A stretch of 64,000 bases of DNA, taken from JBGAHD01 sp044226395 (lineage in GTDB: Bacteria > Pseudomonadota > Gammaproteobacteria > Xanthomonadales > Ahniellaceae). Positions 35,909-42,868 of this stretch are shown here, piece by piece. The position numbers were made by a program, and so were the translations under genes. The notes beneath the pieces were generated by a model. The model had not been told where the DNA came from. It made no database searches and saw only the letters and a list, made by a program, of their open reading frames with translations. Position 1 is the first letter of the stretch. Every line of letters starts with the position of its first letter. The DNA is taken from NCBI GenBank assembly GCA_044226395.1, contig JBGAHD010000006.1, forward strand, positions 62,001 through 126,000. The letters run 5' to 3'.

Positions 35909-36225
35909 ACGCGCCCGCCACGCCGCAGCCGGTGGCCGTGAGCATTCTCGATCGCGAGTATCTGATCGCCTGCACGCCGGAAGAACGCCCTGGCCTGATC
36001 GCGGCCGCGGCCTTCATCGACGCGCGCATGCGCGAGATCCGCAATGGCGCGCGCAATGCCACGCTCGATCGCATCGCCGTGCTCGCCGCGCTCAATGTCA
36101 GTCACGAATTGCTGGCGCTCAAGCAAAGCGCGCAGCAAAGCGACGGCGCGCTCAACGAGGACATTCGTTTGCTCAAGACGCGCCTCGAAGGCGCGATGGA
36201 TGGCCTGGGCCTGGGCGCGCGCTGA
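35905..36225 (+). CDS. zapA: Cell division protein ZapA
   Basis: ZapA binds FtsZ and promotes bundling of Z-ring filaments. The 106-residue product starts MNAPATPQPVAVSILDREY; VSILDREYLIACTPEE is the ZapA N-terminal beta region, followed by AAAFIDARMREIR and a C-terminal coiled coil. Length is normal. It precedes 6S RNA and ygfA, the widely conserved zapA-ssrS-ygfA order. Confidence 0.94.
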   Translation: MNAPATPQPVAVSILDREYLIACTPEERPGLIAAAAFIDARMREIRNGARNATLDRIAVLAALNVSHELLALKQSAQQSDGALNEDIRLLKTRLEGAMDGLGLGAR

Positions 36226-36293
36226 GCGCGCATTCGTGCAGGATCGGGCAAATTTTGGCCCGCGTCGTTAACACTTCCACGACAAGCCGCTGC

Positions 36294-36299
36294 TACACT
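36294..36299 (+). promoter_or_regulatory. -10 element of the 6S RNA promoter
   Basis: TACACT ends 7 bases before the predicted 5' end of 6S RNA at about 36307. No convincing -35 is present at 16-18 bases; TTAACA lies 20 bases upstream. Confidence 0.5.
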
Positions 36300-36306
36300 C
36301 GATCGC

Positions 36307-36503
36307 GAGGCACCCTACTGTCTTGTGCGATAGCGTCACGCGCATATTGCCTTGACCCTATTTATTCGACCTCGGGATTGCAGTGCTGAGTCGCGGTGTG
36401 CATGTCCGCCACGTGCGGAAAGCCTAAAGCCTCGCGAGCTTTCCCACCTGATCCTCGGGATCAAGGTCGCTGCGTGGCGCAACGGCTTGACGGTGGGTGC
36501 CTC
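36307..36503 (+). ncRNA. ssrS: 6S RNA
   Basis: 6S RNA binds sigma-70 RNA polymerase holoenzyme and mimics an open promoter, adjusting transcription in stationary phase. The roughly 197-base candidate is closed by GAGGCACCC (36307-36315) pairing with GGGTGCCTC (36495-36503), extended by a near-continuous TACTGTC/GACGGT helix. A long interrupted hairpin lies between. ATTTTTC follows as a terminator-like run. Its position between zapA and ygfA is the conserved location in gammaproteobacteria. Exact ends are estimated. Confidence 0.87.
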
Positions 36504-36538
36504 ATTTTTCTTCCTCGCCTCGCCGGGATCGGCCCGAC

Positions 36539-37132
36539 ATGACCACGCGTGCGGCACTGCGCGACGCCATGCGCCAACGGCGCCAAACCTTGCCCATCGC
36601 CACGCGCATGGCCGCGGCCACGGCGGTCGCGGCGCAACTCGAACAACTGCCCGAGTTCCTGGTTGATCAGACCGTCGCCGGCTATTGGGCGGTGCGCGGC
36701 GAATTGCCCTTGCATGAAGTCGTCGGCGCCTTGCGTCGACGCGAGCAGACGTATTTGTTGCCGGTGCTCGATGGCGCGGCCTTGCGCTTCGCGCCGTTCG
36801 TGATGGGCGCGGCGCTCAACACCAATCGCTTCGGCATTCCCGAACCCGCGGTCGAGGCACAACGCCTGCTCGCGCCGGAAGCGGTGGAGCTGGTGCTCGT
36901 GCCCTTGCTCGCCTTCGATCGACGCGGCAATCGCCTGGGCGCGGGCGCGGGTTTCTACGATCGCAGTTTTTCGTTTCTGCGCGCGGGCGAGCGGCCGCGA
37001 CCGCCGGTGCTGGTGGGCGTGGCCTATGCATTTCAAGAGACCGAGGCGCTGCCCGCCGAGGACTGGGACGTGCGCCTGGATTTCATCGTCACCGAGCGCG
37101 AGCTGATCGACTGCGATCCGCGTCCGAAGTAA
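36539..37132 (+). CDS. ygfA: 5-formyltetrahydrofolate cyclo-ligase
   Basis: It converts 5-formyl-THF to 5,10-methenyl-THF with ATP, keeping the folate pool usable. The 197-residue product from the ATG at 36539 has the basic N-terminus LRDAMRQRRQTL, the GIPEP segment, and the signature LVLVPLLAFDRRGNRLGAGA with GFYDR. The ATG lies 35 bases after the predicted 6S RNA end, so both may be made from one transcript, as in E. coli. Confidence 0.95.
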   Translation: MTTRAALRDAMRQRRQTLPIATRMAAATAVAAQLEQLPEFLVDQTVAGYWAVRGELPLHEVVGALRRREQTYLLPVLDGAALRFAPFVMGAALNTNRFGIPEPAVEAQRLLAPEAVELVLVPLLAFDRRGNRLGAGAGFYDRSFSFLRAGERPRPPVLVGVAYAFQETEALPAEDWDVRLDFIVTERELIDCDPRPK

Positions 37133-37191
37133 ACCTTTCCGCCACGCCCTCGCGGCTGCGACAATGACGCCTTCGCCCGCGGAGCCTGGCC

Positions 37192-37653
37192 ATGCGTTGC
37201 TGGCTGATGAAGACCGAACCCGACGAGTTCTCGATCGACGATCTGCGTGATCGCGGCAAGGAACCGTGGTCGGGCGTGCGCAATTATCAGGCGCGCAATT
37301 TCATGCGCGATCAGATGAAGGTCGGCGACGACGTGCTGCTCTATCACTCCAGTTGCGACGTGCCCGGCGTCTACGGTCTGGGAAAGATCGCCTCGCCCGC
37401 GTATCCCGACCCCACGCAGTTCGACGCCAAGAGCGATTACCACGACCCCAAGAGCACGCGCGAGCAACCGCGCTGGCTGATGGTCGACGTGGCCTTCGCG
37501 CGCCGTTTCCGCGCGCCGGTGACGCTGGACATGTTGCGCGCCGACGCCGCGCTCGAAGGCCTGCTGGCCCTGCAGCGCGGCAATCGTCTGTCGATCACGC
37601 CGGTGGAACGCAAGCACTTCGATCGCATTCTCAAGCTGGAGCCCAAGTCATGA
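37192..37653 (+). CDS. EVE domain protein
   Basis: A 153-residue single EVE (PUA-like) domain protein. The N-terminus MRCWLMKTEPDEFSIDDL and the GVRNYQARNFMRD segment are typical of the family. EVE domains are thought to bind modified bases in DNA or RNA. GGAG lies 7 bases before the ATG. The stop overlaps the rpiA ATG (ATGA), an adjacency also seen in other gammaproteobacteria. The cellular role is unproven. Confidence 0.93.
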   Translation: MRCWLMKTEPDEFSIDDLRDRGKEPWSGVRNYQARNFMRDQMKVGDDVLLYHSSCDVPGVYGLGKIASPAYPDPTQFDAKSDYHDPKSTREQPRWLMVDVAFARRFRAPVTLDMLRADAALEGLLALQRGNRLSITPVERKHFDRILKLEPKS

Positions 37654-38294
37654 GCAAGGATCTGGAAAAACAGCGCGCCGCCGAGCGCGCCCTGGCCTTC
37701 GTCGAGGACGGCATGATCGTCGGCGTCGGCACCGGGTCGACGGTGGCGTACTTCATCGAGGGCCTGGCGAAGTGGCGCGATCGCATCGAGGGCGCGGTGT
37801 CGAGTTCGGAGCAGAGCACCAAGCTCCTCAAGGAGCGCGGCATCCGCGTGCTCGATCTCAACGCCACTGGTGACCTGTCGTTGTACGTCGATGGCGCCGA
37901 TGAGTGCGATGGCCACAAGCGCCTGATCAAGGGCGGTGGCGCCGCGCTGACGCGCGAGAAGATCATCGCCGCCGCCAGTCGCAAGTTCGTGTGCATCATC
38001 GATCGGGCCAAGCGCGTCGATGTGCTGGGCAAGTTTCCGCTGCCGATCGAAGTCGTGCCGATGGCGCGCAGCTATGTCGGTCGTCAGATCATCAAGCGCG
38101 GCGGCCTGCCGGTGTGGCGCGAATCGGTGACCACCGACAACGGCAATGTCGTGATCGACGTGCACAACCTCAGCATCGTCGACCCCGTGGGCCTGGAGCG
38201 CGAGCTCAATCAGATCGCGGGCGTCGTCACCGTGGGCCTGTTCGCGCAACGACCGGCCGATGTGGTCTTGATCGGCGACAGCGACACGCTCTAA
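37650..38294 (+). CDS. rpiA: Ribose-5-phosphate isomerase A
   Basis: It interconverts ribose-5-phosphate and ribulose-5-phosphate in the pentose phosphate pathway. The 214-residue product has VGVGTGSTVAYFIEGL (phosphate loop), SSSEQSTKLL, LYVDGADECD with catalytic Asp/Glu residues, and LIKGGGAALTREKI. Length is slightly under E. coli RpiA (219). Its start is coupled to the EVE gene. A 584-base stretch without a convincing gene follows. Confidence 0.97.
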   Translation: MSKDLEKQRAAERALAFVEDGMIVGVGTGSTVAYFIEGLAKWRDRIEGAVSSSEQSTKLLKERGIRVLDLNATGDLSLYVDGADECDGHKRLIKGGGAALTREKIIAAASRKFVCIIDRAKRVDVLGKFPLPIEVVPMARSYVGRQIIKRGGLPVWRESVTTDNGNVVIDVHNLSIVDPVGLERELNQIAGVVTVGLFAQRPADVVLIGDSDTL

Positions 38295-38545
38295 TGCGGT
38301 CGCGCGCGGCGGCCGCGCCAACGAAATTCTCACGCAACGATCAGCGCCGCTGTTCACGCCGTTGCCTGCGCGCAACGATCGTGTGGACTGTTGCCGAGAT
38401 ACCACGAAACCCCGGGTTTTCCGTTGCCCGGGCGCAACCCCGTCGCGCGCGCGGCCACCTATGCTGGTCGTGTTCGCGTGCACCGAGACATCGGAAAGAT
38501 GCCGACGCGCGAACTTGGGGTTTTCCTTTAGAACGGAGTCCAACC

Positions 38546-38731
38546 ATGCACCACTCTCAGCCGATGGGAGCGGTCGACGTCACGCGCCTCGCGCGTGACG
38601 TCTCCGCCGCCGATCGACCGCGACGAGTCCATCGACCCTCGCGCCCCTCAAGCCTCCCGACCCACCCCGCCGAATGCCGGCGCGCCCGCGGCCACAACCC
38701 GTGCCGCAACATCGCGCGCCACCGACCGTGA
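38546..38731 (+). CDS. Doubtful small ORF with a good ribosome-binding site
   Basis: A 61-codon frame starts MHHSQPMGAVDVTRLARDVS with GGAG 7 bases upstream. The first 25 codons have GC-rich third positions like real genes here. The rest turns Arg/Pro-rich and looks like out-of-frame sequence. The plus-one frame continues as a more protein-like stretch from 38595, so a frameshifted or decaying gene is possible. No homologue is recognised. Confidence 0.2.
   Translation: MHHSQPMGAVDVTRLARDVSAADRPRRVHRPSRPSSLPTHPAECRRARGHNPCRNIARHRP
38576..38602. repeat. Perfect inverted repeat
   Basis: GACGTCACGCG (38576-38586) and CGCGTGACGTC (38592-38602) are exact inverted copies separated by five bases. 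It may be an RNA hairpin in the transcript ending at 38869, or a protein-binding palindrome. Confidence 0.6.
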
Positions 38732-38836
38732 ACACCGATTTCGAACGGACGTGACGTGGTGCGTGTCCACGTCGCGCGCGGGTCGCGTCGTCATCGTCTC
38801 GGCGCGATCGCGTGGTTTCGCTAGCCCGCAGGGCTT

Positions 38837-38869
38837 CCGTCGCGAACTCCGTGTTCGCGACGGTTTTTT
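38837..38869 (+). terminator. Strong Rho-independent terminator
   Basis: CCGTCGCGAAC (38837-38847) pairs perfectly with GTTCGCGACGG (38853-38863) around a 5-base loop, followed directly by TTTTTT. It works for plus-strand transcription, 543 bases past the rpiA stop and just before the convergent cNMP/rhodanese gene. Confidence 0.9.
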
Positions 38870-38878
38870 AGACGGGAC

Positions 38879-39964
38879 TCAGCCCGCCGGCTTGTCGCCC
38901 TTGTCGGATTTCTCGGCGACCTGACGCTCGAGCAGGCGAATCATCGCCGACAATCCCCCTTGCAAGGCGAACACCGGCACGCCCATCTTCGACAGGATGA
39001 AGGCCGCGGCGGCGCTGCGCTCGCCGGTATTGCAGTACACCACCATCTTGCGACCGCGCTCGAATTCGGCGGCTTTCTCGCGCAGTTGATACAGCGGCAC
39101 ATTGATCGCGCCCTTGACCGCGCGTTCGTTGAACTCCTCGGGCAGGCGCACGTCGAGCACGGCCGCGCCCTGACGCACCAGGATCGAGGCCTGACCCGGC
39201 GTCACCCAGTCCACCACCGGTGGCTTCATGACCTCGGCGAAATCCTTCGACGACAAGCGCATGAGCTTGCCGGCGGTCTTCATCGTCACCGTGGCATTGC
39301 GCGTGGAATTGGTCAGCAGGGCGTCCTCGCCGAAGGTGTCGCCACGCACCAGATACGCGACCACGGCCTCGCCGGCGTCGGTGTGCTTGGACACCGCGCA
39401 CGTGCCTTCCTTGATCACGTAGAAGAAATCGGCGGCATCGCCCTCGCGCACGATCACGTCGCCGGCGGCGACGGGCACTTCCTCGAAGCGCTGGAACATG
39501 CGCTCGATGTTGCCCGTGGGCATCTTGTGTAAGGCGCGGTTCTGCAGCAGGCGGAAGACCCAGCGATTGGCGCCGGCCTCGCCGTCGTAATGCTTGAAGT
39601 TCTCCGAGCGCGACAGCTGATCCCAGGTCAGCACTTTCTCGACGAAACGACGATCGAGGCGCGCCACCGAGGCCACGACCGAGTCGACGATCGCGGTGAA
39701 GCGTCGCGGCTGCAGATCGCCCAGGGCATAACGACCCTGGATCGAACCGCCGTCGGTGGTCTTGACCTTGCCGTCGGGATATTCGCCGCGCACCTGGCCC
39801 GCGAGCAGATAGACCGTGACGTCATCGGTGTCGCCGGCCTTGAACAGCACGCTGCCGCGCCCGACTTCCTCGACAACGGCTTCCTTGGCGACCTGCTCGA
39901 GATTCTCCGGCCGCAGGGAATCCAGCGGATAGAGCCGGGCCAGGTCGCTGGGATTGACGCTCAT
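38879..39964 (-). CDS. Tandem cNMP-binding domains fused to a rhodanese domain
   Basis: A 361-residue cytoplasmic protein with a degenerate cyclic-nucleotide-binding fold (about residues 17-110). A second, canonical one (about 158-245) contains the phosphate-binding cassette FGEDALLTNSTRNATV. The C-terminal rhodanese domain (about 255-345) has an active-site Cys311 in CNTGERSA. Such cNMP-rhodanese fusions occur in Xanthomonadales and Pseudomonas. It may connect cyclic nucleotide (or another ligand) sensing to sulfur or redox chemistry, which is inference. It is monocistronic and converges on the terminator at 38837. Confidence 0.9.
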   Translation of the reverse strand: MSVNPSDLARLYPLDSLRPENLEQVAKEAVVEEVGRGSVLFKAGDTDDVTVYLLAGQVRGEYPDGKVKTTDGGSIQGRYALGDLQPRRFTAIVDSVVASVARLDRRFVEKVLTWDQLSRSENFKHYDGEAGANRWVFRLLQNRALHKMPTGNIERMFQRFEEVPVAAGDVIVREGDAADFFYVIKEGTCAVSKHTDAGEAVVAYLVRGDTFGEDALLTNSTRNATVTMKTAGKLMRLSSKDFAEVMKPPVVDWVTPGQASILVRQGAAVLDVRLPEEFNERAVKGAINVPLYQLREKAAEFERGRKMVVYCNTGERSAAAAFILSKMGVPVFALQGGLSAMIRLLERQVAEKSDKGDKPAG

Positions 39965-40091
39965 GAGCCTTCCCCCGTGATTCGAGCCCGCAGTTTATCG
40001 CCCGTGGGGCGCGGCTGACGAGGGCGGCGGCTTTGAACGCGGCCGCGCCCAGGCTTTACACTGCCGCCGAATTGGACTTCGAGGAGCGGGC

Positions 40092-40403
40092 ATGATCAAA
40101 GTCAGCGCGTTGTATCCCCACCGCGAGGGCGGGCGCTTCGACTTCGACTACTACGTGCACCGCCACACGCCCATGGTGATGGGCCTGCTCGGCTCGGCCG
40201 TGCGCGGTTTCAGCATCGAGCGCGGCGTGGCCTCGATCCAGCCAGGCATGCCCGCGCCCTACGTGGCCAGCGCGCATTTTCTGTTCGACTCGCTGCCGGC
40301 GTTTCAGTCCGCCTTCGGCGTTCACGCCGAGCGGATTCTCGCGGACTTGCCCCACTACACGAATTTGCAGCCGGTGATCTACATCAGCGAAGTCGTCGGC
40401 TGA
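40092..40403 (+). CDS. EthD domain protein
   Basis: A 103-residue protein of the EthD ferredoxin-like (dimeric alpha/beta barrel) fold. VSALYPHREGGRFDFDYYV, the HRHTPMVM segment and the C-terminal LQPVIYISEVVG match this family, which includes small degradative or stress proteins. GAGGAG lies upstream of the ATG with good spacing. It stands alone between the cNMP/rhodanese gene and tRNA-Gln. The reaction is unknown. Confidence 0.9.
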   Translation: MIKVSALYPHREGGRFDFDYYVHRHTPMVMGLLGSAVRGFSIERGVASIQPGMPAPYVASAHFLFDSLPAFQSAFGVHAERILADLPHYTNLQPVIYISEVVG

Positions 40404-40459
40404 GCCAAGGCCTCGCGCGATCGGGCTATCGCGGCCACGCACGCGTTTCGCGCACCCCG

Positions 40460-40493
40460 AAAAAACAAAACCCCCTGATCGCTCAGGGGGTTT
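40460..40493 (-). terminator. Rho-independent terminator after tRNA-Gln
   Basis: On the minus strand an AACCCCCTGA / TCAGGGGGTT stem with a 4-base loop is followed by TTTTGTTTTTT. It lies 6 bases past the tRNA 3' end and closes the rplM-rpsI-tRNA run. Confidence 0.88.
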
Positions 40494-40498
40494 CGATG

Positions 40499-40572
40499 TG
40501 GCTGGGGGACTAGGGTTCGAACCTAGATTGACGGAGTCAGAGTCCGTAGTCCTACCGTTAGACGATCCCCCA
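40499..40572 (-). tRNA. tRNA-Gln (anticodon CTG)
   Basis: On the minus strand the 74-base gene folds as a cloverleaf. The acceptor is TGGGGGA/TCCCCCA, the anticodon stem ACGGA/TCCGT carries loop CTCTGAC (anticodon CTG, reading CAG), and the T-arm contains GGTTCGAACC. CCA is encoded. It follows rpsI by 81 bases, in which a GCGAGC...GCTCGC hairpin occurs, and may be processed from the same transcript. Confidence 0.95.
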
Positions 40573-40653
40573 AGAATTCCAGCCTGGATACCGAGCTCTG
40601 ACCTCGGGCGAGCATCCGATGAAGGACGCTCGCGGGGGTATAGGACTTGTCGC

Positions 40654-41046
40654 TTAGCGCTTGGAGTACTGCGTGGCGCGGCGGGCCTTATGCAGACCGA
40701 CCTTCTTGCGCTCCACTTCGCGCGCGTCGCGCGTCATGAAACCAGCCTTGCGCAGCGGGCTCTTGAGCGTTTCGTCGTATTCGACGAGCGCGCGCGAGAT
40801 GCCCAGACGGATGGCGCCGGCCTGACCGGTAATGCCGCCGCCTTCGACCGTCACGTTGACGTCGAACTTGTCCTGAAGCTTGGTCAGCTCCAACGGCTGG
40901 CGCACGATCATGCGCGCGGTCTCGCGACCGAAGAACACGTCGAGCGGACGCTCGTTGACGGTGATCTCGCCCTTGCCGTTCTTGATGAACACGCGAGCGG
41001 CGGAGGACTTGCGACGGCCGGTGCCGTAGTACTGGGTGCTTGCCAT
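40654..41046 (-). CDS. rpsI: 30S ribosomal protein S9 (uS9)
   Basis: A small-subunit protein whose basic C-terminal tail contacts P-site tRNA. The 130-residue product begins MASTQYYGTGRRKSSAARVF, contains GGGITGQAGAIRLGISRAL, and ends KARRATQYSKR, the invariant S9 tail. Length equals E. coli S9. It lies 14 bases after rplM, from whose promoter it is transcribed. Confidence 0.98.
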   Translation of the reverse strand: MASTQYYGTGRRKSSAARVFIKNGKGEITVNERPLDVFFGRETARMIVRQPLELTKLQDKFDVNVTVEGGGITGQAGAIRLGISRALVEYDETLKSPLRKAGFMTRDAREVERKKVGLHKARRATQYSKR

Positions 41047-41060
41047 GATGCGTTCCTGGT

Positions 41061-41495
41061 TCAGGCCTTCACATCCAGCACTTCAGGCTGTTGCGCCGCG
41101 TGCGGATGGTTGGGGCCCTTGTAGACCTTGAGCTTCTTGAACATCGCGCGACCGAGCGGGTTCTTCGGCAGCATGCCCTTGACCGCGAACTCGATCACGC
41201 GCTCGGGATGCGAGGCCAGCACATCGCGCAGGGAATCCGTGCGCATGTTGCCGACGTAGCCGGTGACCCGGTGGTACATCTTGTCCTGAAGCTTGTTGCC
41301 AGTCACCGCGATCTTTTCCGCGTTGACCACGATGAGGAAGTCGCCCGTGTCCACGTGCGGCGTGAAGATGGGCTTGTGCTTGCCGCGCAGACGACGCGCA
41401 AGTTCGGTGGCCAGGCGACCCAGCGTCTTGTTCGACGCGTCCACCACATACCAACCGCGCTTGACGGTCTCAGCCTTGGCGCTGACCGTTTTCAT
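41061..41495 (-). CDS. rplM: 50S ribosomal protein L13 (uL13)
   Basis: An early-assembly large-subunit protein. From the ATG at 41495 the product has 144 residues (E. coli 142) and starts MKTVSAKAETVKRGWYVVDA; KTLGRLATELARRLRGKHKP, MYHRVTGYVGNMR and GMLPKNPLGRAMFKKLKVY are diagnostic. An in-frame start nine codons upstream is unlikely. A near-consensus promoter lies about 45 bases upstream, giving a short leader. Confidence 0.98.
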   Translation of the reverse strand: MKTVSAKAETVKRGWYVVDASNKTLGRLATELARRLRGKHKPIFTPHVDTGDFLIVVNAEKIAVTGNKLQDKMYHRVTGYVGNMRTDSLRDVLASHPERVIEFAVKGMLPKNPLGRAMFKKLKVYKGPNHPHAAQQPEVLDVKA

Positions 41496-41537
41496 GAAAT
41501 CGTGCTCCCTGGAGGGGGTCAAAGCGAAAGGCGCGAG

Positions 41538-41566
41538 AGGATAGCGGGGATACCGGGCCCTGACAA
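41538..41566 (-). promoter_or_regulatory. Sigma-70 promoter of rplM-rpsI
   Basis: On the minus strand TTGTCA (41566-41561) and TATCCT (41543-41538) are 17 bases apart. Transcription would start near 41531, leaving a leader of about 35 bases before the rplM ATG. Confidence 0.7.
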
Positions 41567-41794
41567 GCCCCGACCCCGACCGGACGGTATCGTCCCCAAC
41601 CTTCGCGACCGGCGCGCACCATACACGGAAGTGGGCTCGGGCGATAGAGCGGTCGGGCGAAAACAGCAGGGGCGCCGGCTTTCCGGCGGCCCGTTTCGAC
41701 CCGAAAGGGCCACGACGCGGACGCCCGACCGCCCCGTGCGGAGCGTGAAAGATCGCGTGCTAGCATCGCCGCGCACGACCGACACGCCATCGCC

Positions 41795-42139
41795 ATGCCC
41801 GAACTCTACGACGACCGCCGCCAGGAACCGCGCTTTCGCACCGCCGGCAGCGCCACCATCGACACCGGCGGCGAGCAGCACCGCGCCCTGGTGCTGGACC
41901 TGTCCTTGAATGGACTCAAACTCACTCGCCCGGACAAGCTCGAAGCGCGCCACAACGCGCGCTTTCGCATCACCTTGTCGATCGGCGACGCCGATCCTTT
42001 CATCGCCGAGGTCAAGCTGGTGCACACCGAGCCGACCTTGCTGGGGCTGGAATTCTTCGACATGCCGCCGCGCGATTTCGCGGTGCTGGCGGGCATCATT
42101 GAGACCTTCGAGCGGCTGCGCCGCCTGGGAACCAAATGA
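41795..42139 (+). CDS. PilZ domain c-di-GMP receptor
   Basis: The second single-domain PilZ protein of the window, 114 residues. The basic RRQEPRFR segment and LDLSLNGLKL, the DxSxxG motif, are both intact, predicting c-di-GMP binding. It differs clearly from the one at 24895. The stop overlaps the next gene's ATG by four bases (ATGA), coupling it to a DUF192 lipoprotein. The target is unknown. Confidence 0.9.
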   Translation: MPELYDDRRQEPRFRTAGSATIDTGGEQHRALVLDLSLNGLKLTRPDKLEARHNARFRITLSIGDADPFIAEVKLVHTEPTLLGLEFFDMPPRDFAVLAGIIETFERLRRLGTK

Positions 42140-42567
42140 CTTCGACCCGTCTCGCGCGCGCCGTGCTCGGCGCGCTGTTGCTCAGCGGTTGCGCCTCGGC
42201 GGTGGAACCGGTGGTGGTCCTGCGCGATCAGCGCTACACCGTCGAGATCGCCGATCAGCCCGAGGAACAGATCCGCGGTCTGATGTTCCGACGCGAACTC
42301 GCGCCCGATCGCGGCATGCTGTTCACCTATGATCGCGCGCAGCCGCAGTCGTTCTGGATGCACAACTGCTACATCCCGCTCGACATTCTGTATTTCGACG
42401 AGCACGCGCGTTTCATCAACGGCCACTACAACGTGCCGCCGTGCAATGGCGATCGCTGCCCGACCTACGCGGCGGACGCGCCGGCGCGATACGTGCTCGA
42501 ACTCGGCGCCGGCGTTGGCCAGGCGTTGGGGCTCGCGCCGGGCGACGAACTCACGCTGCCGCGCTGA
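42136..42567 (+). CDS. DUF192 family lipoprotein
   Basis: A 143-residue exported protein with a lipobox (LLLSGC, Cys19). The remainder is a DUF192 domain: EEQIRGLMFRRELAPDRGML, the FWMHNCYIPLDILYFDEH core, and a C-terminal LELGAGVGQALGLAPGDEL. The family is widespread and uncharacterised. Two extra Cys (PPCNGDRC) could form a disulfide. It is translationally coupled to the PilZ gene and its last 17 bases overlap the convergent small gene at 42551. Confidence 0.92.
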   Translation: MTSTRLARAVLGALLLSGCASAVEPVVVLRDQRYTVEIADQPEEQIRGLMFRRELAPDRGMLFTYDRAQPQSFWMHNCYIPLDILYFDEHARFINGHYNVPPCNGDRCPTYAADAPARYVLELGAGVGQALGLAPGDELTLPR

Positions 42568-42739
42568 GATCGTCGGCGGCGCGTTCTGGCGGATTCGCCC
42601 CCGTCGACGGCGTGTTCACGCGCTCGACGGCGATATCCGCCGGCAACAAGGGCAGACCGCAGCGATACGGCACCAGCACCATCTGACGCAAGGCCTCGAT
42701 GTCGGTGCATTCATCGGGCATGGGCACGAACACTTTCAT
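42551..42739 (-). CDS. Small hypothetical protein (62 aa)
   Basis: A 62-residue frame on the minus strand starts MKVFVPMPDECTDIEALRQM with GGAGG 9 bases before the ATG, a strong ribosome-binding site. MKVFVPMPDE and LVPYRCGLPLLPAD look like a compact conserved core, and I think similar small proteins occur in other Xanthomonadales, but I cannot verify this. No signal peptide or membrane helix. The 3' end overlaps the convergent DUF192 gene. Confidence 0.7.
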   Translation of the reverse strand: MKVFVPMPDECTDIEALRQMVLVPYRCGLPLLPADIAVERVNTPSTGANPPERAADDLSAAA

Positions 42740-42868
42740 GACGGGCGACCTCCTGATCGCCAGCCGATTGCAGCAGAGTGTGTCGACAACGACATGTCCG
42801 ACGAATGGCGCTTTGCTGGCAGCGCGCCGGACTTGATCTTTGCGACGCTTGCACCTAAGAAGTGAGGC

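Larger units (their letters stand above)
38295..38878. other. Long gene-poor region after rpiA ending in a strong terminator
   Basis: 584 bases hold no recognisable protein. Features seen are a weak small open frame with a good ribosome-binding site (38546), a perfect 11-bp inverted repeat (38576-38602) and a strong plus-strand terminator (38837-38869). It could be a long rpiA 3' UTR, a small RNA gene, or a small unrecognised gene. Confidence 0.5.

Noticed and set aside
38595..38924. 109-codon plus-strand frame after rpiA
   Set aside because: It runs through the terminator at 38837-38869 into the convergent gene and has no ribosome-binding site; kept only as a hint of a decayed gene.
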